This document shows, in pieces, positions 7,778-14,703 of a stretch of 64,000 bases of DNA. Numbering within the stretch: position 1 is the stretch's first letter; every line of letters starts with the position of its first letter. Source of the DNA: Elusimicrobiota bacterium (GTDB taxonomy: Bacteria > Elusimicrobiota > Elusimicrobia > UBA1565 > UBA9628); NCBI GenBank assembly GCA_026388095.1, contig JAPLKL010000044.1, forward strand, positions 67,993 to 131,992. Direction: 5' to 3'. Under the pieces are notes generated by a model. The model saw only the letters and a list, made by a program, of their open reading frames with translations. It made no database searches and was not told the origin of the DNA. The position numbers and the translations under genes are program-made.

Positions 7778-8547
7778 TGGAGCGCTCCGGCCGCGACCTC
7801 GCCTTCGCCTTCCTCGGCGGCGCGGTCCTCCTTTTCATCGCCGCGCCCATAGCCGGGCTCTACCTGGCATCTTCTCCCCACGCCTTGGCCGGCGCCGCCG
7901 CCGACCCCGAGCTGCGCGCCAGCATCTGGCTGAGCCTCTGGGTCTCCATGGCAGGCACCGCGCTGTCCGCCCTGTTCGCCGTGCCCCTGGCCTATCTCCT
8001 GGCCCGAAACACCTTCCCGCTCAAAGGCTTGGTCAACGGCTTGATCGACCTTCCCGTCATCATCCCGCACTCCGCGGCCGGCATCGCTCTGCTCGGCATC
8101 GTGGCCCGCGAAGGCTGGCTGGGCCGGGCGGCTGGAGCGGCCGGGCTGAGCTTCGTGGACCACCCCGCCGGCATCATGCTGGCCATGGCCTTCGTGAGCG
8201 TCCCGTTCTTGATCAACGCGGCGCGCGACGGCTTCGCCGCGGTCCCCGTGCGCCTGGAGCGCATCGCTTTGACCTTGGGCGCCTCGCCGGCCCGGGTGTT
8301 CTTCACCGTGTCGGTGCCTCTGGCCTGGCGCTCCATCCTCTCCGGCTTCATCCTCATGTGGGCGCGCGGCATCAGCGAGTTCGGCGCCGTGGTCATCGTG
8401 GCCTACAACCCCAAGACCGCCCCGGTGCTCATCTTCGAGAAGTTCAACTCCTACGGACTGGGCCAGGCCGTGCCGGCCGCGGCCGTGCTGGTCGCGGTCA
8501 GCCTGCTGGTCTTCACGGCCCTGCGCCTGGTCAAGGACGAGGCGTAG
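7777..8547 (+). CDS. wtpB: Tungstate/molybdate ABC transporter permease
   Basis: Inner-membrane permease of 256 residues with about six membrane segments. The EAA-like loop (ERIALTLGASPARVFFTVSVPLAWRSI) that contacts the ATPase and the terminal RGISEFGAVVIVAYNPKTAPVLIFEKF segment are typical of ModB/WtpB/CysW permeases. AGGAG nine bases upstream supports the ATG at 7777, which overlaps the wtpA stop by one base. wtpC starts two bases after its stop. Confidence 0.9.
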   Translation: MERSGRDLAFAFLGGAVLLFIAAPIAGLYLASSPHALAGAAADPELRASIWLSLWVSMAGTALSALFAVPLAYLLARNTFPLKGLVNGLIDLPVIIPHSAAGIALLGIVAREGWLGRAAGAAGLSFVDHPAGIMLAMAFVSVPFLINAARDGFAAVPVRLERIALTLGASPARVFFTVSVPLAWRSILSGFILMWARGISEFGAVVIVAYNPKTAPVLIFEKFNSYGLGQAVPAAAVLVAVSLLVFTALRLVKDEA

Positions 8548-8548
8548 C

Positions 8549-9601
8549 ATGCTCAGCGTCGAGGGCCTGTCCTTGCGCGCCGGCTCCTTCGAGCTCAAGG
8601 AGATCGGCTTCAGCGTGGCGCCGGGCGGCTACCTGGTCATCCTGGGCCCGTCCGGCGCGGGCAAGAGCCTCCTGCTCGAAGCCATCGCCGGGCTCAGGCA
8701 GCCCCATGCGGGCCGCATCAGATTGCGCGGCCGGGACGTCACCCGCGAGCCCATCCAGCGCCGGGGGCTCAGCATCGTGTGCCAGGACGCGGACCTCTTC
8801 CCTCATCTTACGGTGCGGCAGAACATCGCCTATCCCCTGCGCAGCCGCGCGGCCGGCGCTGTCGAAGAGCAGGTCCGCCGCGCCGCGGAGCGGACCGGCA
8901 TCTCGGACCAGCTCGACCGCAAGCCCGGGACACTGTCCGGGGGGGAGTACCAGCGCGCGGCCTTGGCCCGGAGCCTGGCCGCCGGCTCCGACCTCTTCTT
9001 GCTCGACGAGCCGCTGGCCGCGCTCGACAAGGGCACCCAGGCCGAGCTGCGCGCCTTGCTGCGCGGCCTGCGCCGCAACGGCGCCGCCTTCGTGCATGTG
9101 ACCCACGATTTCGACGAGGCGCTCTCATTGGCCGACCGCATCGGGATCCTGGAGCAAGGCCGCCTGGCCGGCCTGGCGGAGCCGGAAGAGGTGTTCCGGC
9201 GTCCCGCCTCGGCCTTCGTGGCGAGCTTCGTGGGCGCGAAGAATTTCTTCAAGGGCTCCTTGCGCGGCCTGCCGGAGAGCGACCTCAAGGAGTTCTCCAC
9301 GCACGGCCTGCGCATCCTGTGCCTGACGGACGCGGCCGACGGCGAGGCCTTCCTCACGGTCCGGCCCGAGGACGTGGTGGTGTCCCGGCTGCGGGAGGAG
9401 ACCAGCAGCCGCAACCACTTCCCCGGCAAGGTGGTGGACCTGGCCCCTTCCCGGCTGGGAGTCCAGGTGGTGGTGGACGCGGGACTGCCCGTGACCGCGA
9501 CCATCTCCGCGGAGGCGCAAAGAGCGCTGGGCCTGCGGGTGGGAGAGCCGGCCTGGGTGAGCTTCAAGGCCGCCTCATGTCTGATCCATCAAGGAGGATG
9601 A
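8549..9601 (+). CDS. wtpC: Tungstate/molybdate ABC transporter ATPase
   Basis: ABC ATPase of 350 residues. Walker A is GPSGAGKSLL, the signature is LSGGEYQRAALARSL, Walker B is LFLLDEPLAALDK and the switch His is in HVTHDFDEA. A C-terminal regulatory extension (about 225-350) includes a TOBE-like barrel (FPGKVVDLAPSRLGVQVVV), which in ModC/WtpC can bind the oxyanion and inhibit transport. It powers import by WtpAB. The stop TGA overlaps an ATG that is in frame with moeA, so the two are coupled. Confidence 0.9.
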   Translation: MLSVEGLSLRAGSFELKEIGFSVAPGGYLVILGPSGAGKSLLLEAIAGLRQPHAGRIRLRGRDVTREPIQRRGLSIVCQDADLFPHLTVRQNIAYPLRSRAAGAVEEQVRRAAERTGISDQLDRKPGTLSGGEYQRAALARSLAAGSDLFLLDEPLAALDKGTQAELRALLRGLRRNGAAFVHVTHDFDEALSLADRIGILEQGRLAGLAEPEEVFRRPASAFVASFVGAKNFFKGSLRGLPESDLKEFSTHGLRILCLTDAADGEAFLTVRPEDVVVSRLREETSSRNHFPGKVVDLAPSRLGVQVVVDAGLPVTATISAEAQRALGLRVGEPAWVSFKAASCLIHQGG

Positions 9602-9606
9602 CAGCG

Positions 9607-10782
9607 ATGATATCCGCCGAGGAAGCGGTCGCGCTCATCAGGTCCAACGCCGTGCTCTTGGCCGCCGAGCAGGTCGGCCTGGACGAAAGCCTCGGCCGGG
9701 TGCTGCGCCAGGACGTGGTCTGCGACGTGGACATGCCGCCTTTCCATAAGTCCGCCATGGACGGCTACGCCTGCCGCAGGCAGGACCTGGCCTGCGAGCT
9801 CGAAGTGGTGGAGACCATCGCCGCGGGAAGCCGGCCGAGCCGCGCCGTGGGGCCGGGGCAGTGCTCGAAGATCATGACCGGCGCCATGCTGCCCGACGGC
9901 GCGGACTGCGTGGTCATCGTGGAGGAGGCCGAGGCCCTGGCCGACGGGCGCATACGCTGGACCGGCCAGCGCACCTCGGACAATATCTGCCGGCGAGGCG
10001 AGGACATCGCGACCGGCCAGAAGCTCGTGGAAGCCGGGACCCGGATCAGCGCGAAGGTCGTGGCGTCCTTGGCCTTGGCCGGCTGCGCCCGGCCTTTGGT
10101 GAGCCTCCGGCCCAAGGTGGGAGTCATCGCCACGGGCGACGAGGTGGTCGCGCCGGAAGCCGTTCCGGGTCCGGCCCAGATCCGGGATTCCAACTCAGCC
10201 CAGCTCATGGCGCAGGCCCTGGAGAGCGGCTGCGTCCCGACCCATTACGGTATCGCCCGCGACACCAAGGAGTCCATCGGCGCGGCTTTGGCGCGGGCCA
10301 AGGCCGGATGCGACGTCATCCTCATCGCCGGGGGGGTCTCCATGGGGGATTTCGACCTCGTTCCGGAGCAGCTGCGCGCGCAGGGCTTCAAGCTCCTCTT
10401 CGAGAAGGTCGCCGTGCAGCCGGGCAAGCCCACGGTGTTCGGCCGCTGCGGCGACACCGTGGTCTTTGGGGTGCCCGGCAATCCGGTCTCGGCCTTCATG
10501 GTCTTCGAGTTCTTCGTCAAGGAGCTGCTCTCTAAGATGACGGGCTGTCTGGAGCCGCCCCGGACGCTGAGGCTGCCCCTGGCCGCGGCGATCAAGAGGA
10601 AGAGGGCCGACCGGCTCTCGCGCGTGCCGGTGCGCATCCGGCCCGACGGCGCGGCCGAGGCGGTGGAGTTCCACGGCTCGGCGCACATCTCCTCGCTGGC
10701 CGCAGCCGACGGCGTCGTCTCCATCCCCGCCGGCGTCAGCGAGCTCCCCGGAGGCGCTCTTGTCGATGTACGACCGCTTTAA
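9607..10782 (+). CDS. moeA: Molybdopterin molybdenumtransferase
   Basis: Cytoplasmic enzyme of 391 residues that inserts the metal oxyanion into adenylylated molybdopterin. Family motifs are DVDMPPFHKSAMDGYA, GDEVV, the MoCF-binding-like block GGVSMGDFDLVPE, GVPGNPVSAFMVF, and a C-terminal beta domain (FHGSAHISSLAAADGVVSIP). The start at 9607 is favoured because AAGGAGG (9591-9597) lies nine bases upstream; an ATG at 9598 is too close to it. Co-transcription with wtpABC suggests it could load tungsten for the adjacent AOR as well as molybdenum. The moaA start lies within its 3' end. Confidence 0.92.
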   Translation: MISAEEAVALIRSNAVLLAAEQVGLDESLGRVLRQDVVCDVDMPPFHKSAMDGYACRRQDLACELEVVETIAAGSRPSRAVGPGQCSKIMTGAMLPDGADCVVIVEEAEALADGRIRWTGQRTSDNICRRGEDIATGQKLVEAGTRISAKVVASLALAGCARPLVSLRPKVGVIATGDEVVAPEAVPGPAQIRDSNSAQLMAQALESGCVPTHYGIARDTKESIGAALARAKAGCDVILIAGGVSMGDFDLVPEQLRAQGFKLLFEKVAVQPGKPTVFGRCGDTVVFGVPGNPVSAFMVFEFFVKELLSKMTGCLEPPRTLRLPLAAAIKRKRADRLSRVPVRIRPDGAAEAVEFHGSAHISSLAAADGVVSIPAGVSELPGGALVDVRPL

Positions 10783-11566
10783 GCGCCGCATCGACTACCT
10801 GCGCGTCAGCGTCACGGACCGCTGCAACCTGCGCTGCGCCTACTGCATGCCGCCCGGCGGGGGCCGGTTGGTGGACCGCAAGGACATCCTCAGCTTCGAG
10901 GAGATCGCGGCCTTCGCCGCGCGCGCCGCTGAGCTCGGCGTCGACAAGATCCGGCTGACCGGCGGCGAGCCGCTCATGCGCCGGGGCATCGCCCAGCTGG
11001 TCGCGCTGCTCGCGGCGATCCCCGGCATCCGGGATCTCTCCATGACCACCAACGCGATCCTCCTGCCCCGGCACGCGGCGGACCTGCGGCGCTCCGGCTT
11101 GCGGCGGGTCAACGTCAGCCTGGACACCTTGGACCCCGGGCGCTTCCGCGCGCTCACCCGGGGCGGCGAGCTCTCCGAGGTCCTGGCCGGCATAGCGGCC
11201 GCGCAGGAGGCGGGCTTTGCGCCCATCAAGGTCAACTGCGTGGTCAAGGCCGGGCCCGAGGAGCCCGACGCTCAAGAGGTGGCGCGCTTCTGCGCTGAGC
11301 GCGGCCTGCAGGCCCGGTTCATCCCGGAGATGGACATGGCGGCCGGACGCTTCGGGGTCGTGACAGGCGGCAGCGGCGGCGACTGCGGCCGCTGCAACCG
11401 CTTGCGCCTGACCAGCGACGGCTACCTCAAGCCCTGCCTTTTCAGCGACGTCGCTTTCCCCGTGCGGAGCGCGGACGCCGGGGAGGTCCTGCGCCAGGCC
11501 GTCGCGGCCAAGCCGGAATGCGGGACCGCCAGCAGGACGCACGGATTCTACAGCATAGGGGGGTAG
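10760..11566 (+). CDS. moaA: GTP 3',8-cyclase, compact form
   Basis: Radical SAM enzyme that starts molybdopterin synthesis from GTP. The N-terminal SAM cluster motif is CNLRCAYC (residues about 22-29); the C-terminal GTP-cluster motif is CGRCNRLRLTSDGYLKPC; the catalytic GG tail ends the protein (YSIGG). At 268 residues it is about 50-60 shorter than normal MoaA: the link between FIPEMDM and GRFGVVTGG lacks roughly 40 residues of the usual partial-barrel segment, while all cluster ligands remain. The start is either TTG 10760 (GGAGG five bases upstream) or ATG 10766 (eleven bases). It overlaps moeA and is followed by moaC after one base. Confidence 0.87.
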   Translation: MSMYDRFKRRIDYLRVSVTDRCNLRCAYCMPPGGGRLVDRKDILSFEEIAAFAARAAELGVDKIRLTGGEPLMRRGIAQLVALLAAIPGIRDLSMTTNAILLPRHAADLRRSGLRRVNVSLDTLDPGRFRALTRGGELSEVLAGIAAAQEAGFAPIKVNCVVKAGPEEPDAQEVARFCAERGLQARFIPEMDMAAGRFGVVTGGSGGDCGRCNRLRLTSDGYLKPCLFSDVAFPVRSADAGEVLRQAVAAKPECGTASRTHGFYSIGG

Positions 11567-11567
11567 T

Positions 11568-12026
11568 ATGCCGAAGCTGAGCCACGTAGACGAGCAGGGA
11601 CGCGCGCGCATGGTGGACGTCGGCGGCAAGAGGCCGCAGTACCGGACCGCGCGGGCCGAAGGCTTCATCCGCCTGCGGCCGGCCACGCTCAGGCTGATCC
11701 GGCAAGACCGCATGAAGAAGGGCGATGTCCTGGGAGTGGCTCAGATCGCGGGCATCCAGGCGGGAAAGCGCACCTCGGAGCTCATCCCGCTCTGCCATCC
11801 TTTGCAGCTTTCCCATGTAGAGGTCCAGGCGCGCATCGCGACCAAAGGGGTGCGCGTGGAGGCCTGTGCCAAATGCCTGGGGCCCACCGGGGTGGAGATG
11901 GAGGCCTTGACCGCCGCGGCTGTCGCCTTGCTCACGGTCTACGACATGTGCAAGGCGGCGGACCAGGACATGGTCATCTCGGACATAACGCTGCTCGAGA
12001 AGCGCAAGAGCGACGAGGGCTTCTGA
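11568..12026 (+). CDS. moaC: Cyclic pyranopterin monophosphate synthase
   Basis: Protein of 152 residues acting after MoaA to give cPMP. Family hallmarks are HVDEQGRARMVDVGGK, KKGDVLGVAQIAGIQAGKRTSELIPLCHPL and GVEMEALTAAAVALLTVYDMCKA, with the active-site Lys, His and Asp/Glu positions present. The stretch before GVEMEAL reads EACAKCLGPT instead of the common TGKT-type sequence, a minor variation. It is one base from the moaA stop and one from the next start, within the same operon. Confidence 0.93.
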   Translation: MPKLSHVDEQGRARMVDVGGKRPQYRTARAEGFIRLRPATLRLIRQDRMKKGDVLGVAQIAGIQAGKRTSELIPLCHPLQLSHVEVQARIATKGVRVEACAKCLGPTGVEMEALTAAAVALLTVYDMCKAADQDMVISDITLLEKRKSDEGF

Positions 12027-12027
12027 G

Positions 12028-12975
12028 ATGGCCAAACAGAGCGGCGCGGGCAAGGTCGTCTCCCTCAACGTCTCGGAAGGCAAGGGCACTCCGAAGTCCC
12101 CGCGCCAGCGTGTGGAACTCGGCGCGTCCGGCATCAAGGGCGACGCCCATGCCGGGCCCTGGCATCGGCAGGTGAGCCTGCTGGCCATCGAGGACGTGGA
12201 GCGCTTCTCCAAGTCCGCGCCTGGCCGGCGAAGGTTCCGGCCGGGGGAGTTCGCGGAGAACATCACCACCCGGGGCGTGGACTTGGGCCAGGTGGGCCTG
12301 CTCGACCGGCTCAGTGTGGGGCCAGCCGAACTCGAGATCTCCCAGATCGGCAAGGCCTGCCACGGCGAGGGCTGCGCCGTGTTCAAGGACGTGGGGCGCT
12401 GCGTCATGCCCAAGGCCGGGCTCTTCGCGCGGGTGCTCAGGGGCGGCGTGGTGCGCCCGGGAGACCCGATCGTCTGGCGGCCGCGGGCCCTGCGGATCGG
12501 GATACTGACTCTCAGCGACCGGGCCAGCGCCGGCATCTACGAGGACCGTAGCGGCTCCAAGATCCAGGAGCTTCTGGAAGACTTCTTTAAGGGCAAGAGG
12601 TGGCATCCGCGATTCCAGAGGGCCGTCATCCCCGATGAGCAGAAGGACCTTCTGGCGCGGCTGCGGGGCTTGTGCAGGGCCGGCTGCGACGTCATCATGA
12701 CCACGGGCGGCACCGGCATCGGGCCGCGGGACATCACGCCGGAAACGGTCGCGGGCTTCGCGGACCGGCTCATCCCCGGGATCATGGAGCAGGTCCGGCT
12801 CAAGCACGCGGACCGCCTACCCGCCGCGGTGCTCAGCCGCTCGCTGGCCGCGGTGAAGGGCCGCACCCTCATCTACTGCCTGCCCGGCAGTCCCAAGGCC
12901 GCGGCCGAGTACGTGGCGGAGATCGTTAAGTCCCTGGAGCACGCCTTGGCTATGCTCCACGGGCTCGGGCACTGA
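12028..12975 (+). CDS. MOSC domain - MogA/MoaB fusion protein
   Basis: A 315-residue two-domain protein. Residues about 1-150 are a MOSC domain: VELGASGIKGDAHAGPWHRQVSLL, GEFAENITTRGVDL and the conserved Cys region KACHGEGCAVFKDVGRCVMP. Residues about 153-315 are a MogA/MoaB-type MPT adenylyltransferase: RIGILTLSDRASAGIYEDRSG, TTGGTGIGPRDITPE and CLPGSPKAAAEYV. MogA adenylylates molybdopterin before metal insertion by MoeA; MOSC domains bind or transfer sulfur in cofactor handling. The fusion puts both steps on one chain at the end of the Mo/W operon. The long hairpin-rich region that follows probably ends the operon. Confidence 0.9.
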   Translation: MAKQSGAGKVVSLNVSEGKGTPKSPRQRVELGASGIKGDAHAGPWHRQVSLLAIEDVERFSKSAPGRRRFRPGEFAENITTRGVDLGQVGLLDRLSVGPAELEISQIGKACHGEGCAVFKDVGRCVMPKAGLFARVLRGGVVRPGDPIVWRPRALRIGILTLSDRASAGIYEDRSGSKIQELLEDFFKGKRWHPRFQRAVIPDEQKDLLARLRGLCRAGCDVIMTTGGTGIGPRDITPETVAGFADRLIPGIMEQVRLKHADRLPAAVLSRSLAAVKGRTLIYCLPGSPKAAAEYVAEIVKSLEHALAMLHGLGH

Positions 12976-13017
12976 TTTCCGGGTTGCCGCAGTCCGCCGG
13001 CCCCACGCCGTAAAAGA

Positions 13018-13076
13018 GCGCCCGGCGGCCGTGTGCCGGGCGCCACCGCCCAGCCCGGCTCCGCCGGGCTGGGCGG
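13018..13076. repeat. Two adjacent GC-rich hairpins
   Basis: Stem one pairs 13018-13026 with 13035-13043 (nine bases, eight-base loop). Stem two pairs 13046-13058 with 13064-13076 (13 bases, five-base loop). Both lie about 45-100 bases after the MOSC-MogA stop and could end the transcript, though neither has a T-run. Confidence 0.6.
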
Positions 13077-13115
13077 ATTCGTTCACCCATGCCGCCTGGC
13101 CCCTCAGTTATCCAC

Positions 13116-13137
13116 GAACTTGCCCCGGGGCAAGTTC
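13116..13137. repeat. 22-base perfect palindrome
   Basis: GAACTTGCCCC followed at once by its reverse complement. With no loop this is more like a protein-binding site or an extruded cruciform than an RNA terminator. An 8/9 match to a DnaA box lies just before it (13108-13116), probably by chance. Confidence 0.55.
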
Positions 13138-13215
13138 ATGTATGACTCTTCCGGCTGCGACTCGTCGCGCACCGAGTCGGTGGATGACTTCGGCGGCGAG
13201 CCTCTAGGGGTTCTG

Positions 13216-13253
13216 GCGCGCCCCTGCCCGCAAGGCCGGCAGGAGGGGCGCGC
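13216..13253. repeat. Imperfect hairpin
   Basis: GCGCGCCCCTGCC (13216-13228) pairs with 13238-13253 with a small bulge. It continues the series of stems in this intergenic region. Confidence 0.45.
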
Positions 13254-13254
13254 G

Positions 13255-13291
13255 ACTCCGGACAGACAGGCTGCGCCTGTCTGTCCGGAGT
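13255..13291. terminator. 17-base perfect hairpin
   Basis: Arms 13255-13271 and 13275-13291 pair perfectly around TGC. Its core ACAGGCT/GCCTGT matches the core of the hairpin after hcp (2155-2191), suggesting a shared hairpin type used at gene ends in this genome. There is no T-run. Confidence 0.5.
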
Positions 13292-13340
13292 GCAGGGACG
13301 GAACAACGGCTCCCCGGGGATGCCTCATCGGCCCCGCGTG

Positions 13341-13420
13341 TGGTATCATAATCATCGTTAAGCACATGACCGTCACGCATTTCCTGACGACGGTCAGTGC
13401 AAGCGCACTACCGTGCGCTT
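13341..13420 (+). promoter_or_regulatory. Promoter and structured leader of gene 13430
   Basis: TGgTATCAT (13341-13349) looks like an extended -10. The leader then forms two perfect hairpins: 13367-13374 with 13389-13396 (eight pairs), and 13401-13408 with 13413-13420 (eight pairs, four-base loop). The second stem abuts the GGAGG ribosome site at 13421-13425, so folding could tune access to it. This is unlike the leaderless genes nearby. Confidence 0.4.
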
Positions 13421-13429
13421 GGAGGCCTA

Positions 13430-13891
13430 ATGCGCCAGGACACCGACGTCCGCCTGAAGATCTCGAGCCTGACCATGACCCCGCAGGACATCGAGGCCAG
13501 CATCGGCCTCCAGCCTGACGAGTTTTGGAGGATCGGCGACCACCTGGGCGCCTTCGGGGCCCCGGCCCGGCAGCACGGCTTCGTCATCGAGTCCGGCGCG
13601 CAGGCCAGCCTCCCATTCCAGGAATACATCACCGCTCTCATCGGCAAGGTCGCGCCGGCCGCGCAGAAGATCGGGTCCCTGGCGCTGAGCGACAAATGCA
13701 TCGTCGAGTTCATCTGCACCTTGCACCGCAAGACCGCGCCCCTGCTGACCTTCCAGCGCGACGACCTGCGCTGGATCGCCGTGATGGGAGCGGTTTTGCG
13801 CATCGATACCTTCGTGGAATCCGCGGCGCGCGCCGCGGCCAGGGCCCCATCCGGTTCCGGCGAACCGGACGCCGGGACCCCCAAGTTCTAG
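13430..13891 (+). CDS. DUF4279-like protein
   Basis: A 153-residue soluble protein. DVRLKISSLTMTPQDIEASIGLQPDEFWRIGD is the opening beta-strand, helix and Trp-containing loop of DUF4279, and a conserved end (LRWIAVMGAVLRIDTFV) follows. The family is uncharacterised; some members sit near toxin systems, others are solitary. The start at 13430 is set by GGAGG four bases upstream; a longer in-frame start at 13397 has no ribosome site and lies inside the leader hairpins. It is five bases from the next gene, so it heads a three-gene operon. Confidence 0.65.
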   Translation: MRQDTDVRLKISSLTMTPQDIEASIGLQPDEFWRIGDHLGAFGAPARQHGFVIESGAQASLPFQEYITALIGKVAPAAQKIGSLALSDKCIVEFICTLHRKTAPLLTFQRDDLRWIAVMGAVLRIDTFVESAARAAARAPSGSGEPDAGTPKF

Positions 13892-13896
13892 CGCCG

Positions 13897-14703
13897 ATGC
13901 GCGCCGGGCTCCTTTCCGAGACCATCGCCCGGCTGCGCGTCCTGCACGGCCCGGCTTTGGCCGGCCTGCGCGTCGAGAAGGCCGTGGTCGGGGTCGTCTT
14001 TTCCGGAGTGAAGCTCTCGGACGGCCGCGGCGGCCTGGCCGGCACTCCCAGGACTGAAGAGCACCCCTCCGGCAAGGCCGTGCCTCATCCCCCCGGAGCT
14101 TTGGCCGGCCTGCCCGTCCTCTCTTTGCTCGAACCGTGGCCTGATGAGCCCTTCCGGCGCGCCTTGGCGGTGGCGGCCGTCAACGCCCTCTCCGCGCCCT
14201 GGCTGGAGGGCGGGCGCTACCGGGTCGTCTACGACCGCGACGCCCTCGACCTCCTGGAGCTGCGCCCGGGCATGAGCGTGGCCTTGGTGGGCGCTTTCTC
14301 ATCCTACATCGACCGGCTCAAGGCCGTCGCGGGTCTGCGCCTGACGGTCCTGGAGCTGCGCGAATCGGCGCTGCGAGAGCAGGACAGGGCGCTCTACGCG
14401 CCAGCCTCCAGAGCCGCGCAGGTGGTGCCGGCCTGCGACGCGCTGGTCATCACCGGCATGACCGTGGTCAACGGGACCTTGGAAGGCCTGCTGAGCTTGG
14501 CCTCGCCCAAGGCCGCGGTCATCGTGGTCGGGCCGTCCGGCAGCCTGCTGCCGGACGCGCTCTTCGCCAGGGGCGTGCGCTGGGCCGGAGGCTGCGTGGT
14601 CCATGACCCGGACGCGGCTTTGGAGCTCCTGTCCCAGGGCGCGCGCGCGCGGCACCTCTACGGGACCTGCGCCCGCCGCATCAATCTGGCTCCCCTCCCA
14701 TGA
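13897..14703 (+). CDS. DUF364/DUF4213 putative heavy-metal chelatase
   Basis: A 268-residue cytoplasmic protein. The N-terminal third is DUF4213-like (an enolase-N-terminal-like fold), with VVGVVFSGVKLSDGRGGLAGTPR. The rest is the Rossmann-like DUF364 domain, with GMSVALVGAFSSYIDRLKA and CDALVITGMTVVNGTLEGLL. Related proteins are encoded with Mo, Fe or corrinoid transport genes and are thought to bind a metal or metal chelate. Overlap with the next start as ATGA shows tight coupling to the membrane/NTPase fusion. Position beside the Mo/W island fits a metal-linked role, but the ligand is unknown. Confidence 0.75.
   Translation: MRAGLLSETIARLRVLHGPALAGLRVEKAVVGVVFSGVKLSDGRGGLAGTPRTEEHPSGKAVPHPPGALAGLPVLSLLEPWPDEPFRRALAVAAVNALSAPWLEGGRYRVVYDRDALDLLELRPGMSVALVGAFSSYIDRLKAVAGLRLTVLELRESALREQDRALYAPASRAAQVVPACDALVITGMTVVNGTLEGLLSLASPKAAVIVVGPSGSLLPDALFARGVRWAGGCVVHDPDAALELLSQGARARHLYGTCARRINLAPLP

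Larger units (their letters stand above)
12976..13429. other. 454-base intergenic region rich in long inverted repeats
   Basis: No credible gene is seen. The stretch holds five consecutive inverted repeats, listed separately, and then a promoter-like TGgTATCAT (13341-13349) and a structured leader before the gene at 13430. Some of the stems probably end the Mo/W operon; the number and length of stems exceed what one terminator needs. Confidence 0.6.

Noticed and set aside
13108-13116. DnaA-box-like TTATCCACG
   Set aside because: A single imperfect box without an AT-rich unwinding region, dnaA/dnaN genes or further boxes is not an origin.
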